This document shows positions 63,586-64,000 of a DNA stretch of 64,000 bases, piece by piece. The DNA is from Photobacterium alginatilyticum. Lineage in GTDB: Bacteria > Pseudomonadota > Gammaproteobacteria > Enterobacterales > Vibrionaceae. The stretch is from NCBI RefSeq assembly GCF_009910675.1, contig NZ_RSEJ01000017.1, positions 1-64,000 of the forward strand. The letters are read 5' to 3'. A program made the position numbers and the translations under genes. Under the pieces are notes generated by a model, which searched no databases, was not told where the DNA came from, and saw only the letters and a list, made by a program, of their open reading frames with translations. Numbering within the stretch: position 1 is the stretch's first letter; each line of letters begins with the position of its first letter.

Positions 63586-64000
63586 ATGAGCATCGATGCC
63601 TTTTCTCTTCATTTTGGCGATCTAAAAGACCCTCGTCAGTCAGCGAAAATCAGTTATCCATTATTTGATGTTCTATTCCTGACTATTTGTGCAGCGATAG
63701 CCGGTGCAGAAGGATGGGAAGACATTGAGGATTTTGGAGAAATCCATCTTGACTGGTTTCAAGATAAGGGCTTATTCAAAGATGGTTTACCTGTTCACGA
63801 TACCATTGCCAGGATCGTCTCGCGCCTTGACCCTACCGAGTTTCAGCAGTGTTTCATCAGCTGGATGGAAGCAGTATCAGCTCGCTCTGAAGGCGAACTG
63901 ATCGCTATTGATGGCAAAGTCTTGCGTGGCTCCTATGATCGTGAATCCCGACAATCGACCATTCACATGGTCAGCGCATTCGGCACTACAAATGGTGTTG
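63586..64000 (+). CDS. ISAs1-family transposase, N-terminal part (cut by window end)
   Basis: The plus-strand frame stays open for at least 138 codons from ATG 63586 (MSIDAFSLHFGDLKDPRQSA) to the window edge. The start, the PLFDVLFLTICAAIAGAEGW helix, WEDIEDFGE, and IAIDGKVLRGSYD with the first catalytic Asp are characteristic of ISAs1/H-repeat transposases (usual length about 370-380). About 240 residues lie beyond the window. No frameshift is seen in the visible part, so the copy may be intact. There is no good ribosome binding site, and the hairpin just before the start may limit translation. Confidence 0.8.
   Translation, partial: MSIDAFSLHFGDLKDPRQSAKISYPLFDVLFLTICAAIAGAEGWEDIEDFGEIHLDWFQDKGLFKDGLPVHDTIARIVSRLDPTEFQQCFISWMEAVSARSEGELIAIDGKVLRGSYDRESRQSTIHMVSAFGTTNGV

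Larger units (their letters stand above)
63490..64000 (+). mobile_element. Left part of an ISAs1-family insertion sequence
   Basis: The region carries a transposase start and, at about 63490, CAGGGTGAGATCGCG, which resembles the terminal repeat of this family (memory-based and approximate). The right end lies beyond the window, so element length and target duplication cannot be read. It lies about 170 bases from the distal operator of the ABC operon. Confidence 0.55.

Overview
The window looks like a chromosomal segment of a marine gammaproteobacterium, most probably a Vibrionaceae member of the Photobacterium/Vibrio type. This is inferred from a MalM-LamB pair, GlgC/GlgA, a DUF2860-type outer-membrane protein, many chemotaxis and c-di-GMP genes, and a palindromic repeat beginning ATACCAATCT of a kind I associate with this family. 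No rRNA, tRNA, CRISPR array or prophage was seen.

Positions 1-24500 are dominated by alpha-glucan metabolism. They hold a cytoplasmic GH13 amylase, MalM and the maltoporin LamB (all minus strand), a GlgX-type debranching enzyme, a CBM48-like plus dual-specificity-phosphatase fusion reminiscent of glucan phosphatases, a DexB-like GH13 alpha-1,6-glucosidase with a divergent LysR regulator, glgC-glgA, and another GH13 amylase. MalT-like boxes (the decamer GGGGGAGTAG) lie upstream of both lamB and the 23009 amylase. A tripartite exporter (HlyD/MacA, TolC, two separate MacB-type permeases, ATPase) and a dCache-type chemoreceptor are interspersed.

Positions 24500-40700 carry mostly housekeeping and signalling genes. 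These are a PepSY protein, class II fumarase, an EAL phosphodiesterase, two HAD phosphatases around a DeoR regulator, cytochrome b561-YceI, a DUF2076/HExxH membrane protein/TM2 group, a PP2A-like phosphatase - ECF sigma factor - Hanks kinase module, a dCMP-deaminase-like enzyme, a DUF2860 outer-membrane protein and a small secreted protein.

Positions 40750-63330 form one beta-glucan utilisation regulon, most plausibly for laminarin-type beta-1,3/1,6-glucan oligosaccharides. Minus-strand operon A is a LamB-like porin, a GH3 lipoprotein, a chemoreceptor and a cytoplasmic GH30. Minus-strand operon B is a large GH94/GH149-type phosphorylase, a cupin and a cytoplasmic GH3. Minus-strand operon C is a Dpp/Cbp-type oligosaccharide ABC transporter (binding protein, two permeases, two ATPases). 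A LacI-family regulator sits between A and B. Every one of these promoters carries the palindrome GAAAGCGCTTTC or a one-base variant. One further copy, at 40757, lies between convergent genes ahead of a plus-strand terminator and may mark a small RNA. The window ends inside an ISAs1-family insertion sequence.

The model for the regulon, which is inference, is as follows. The porin admits oligosaccharides, the lipoprotein GH3 trims them, the ABC system imports them, and the phosphorylase, GH3 and GH30 break them down in the cytoplasm. The chemoreceptor is co-expressed, and LacI plus CRP control the set.
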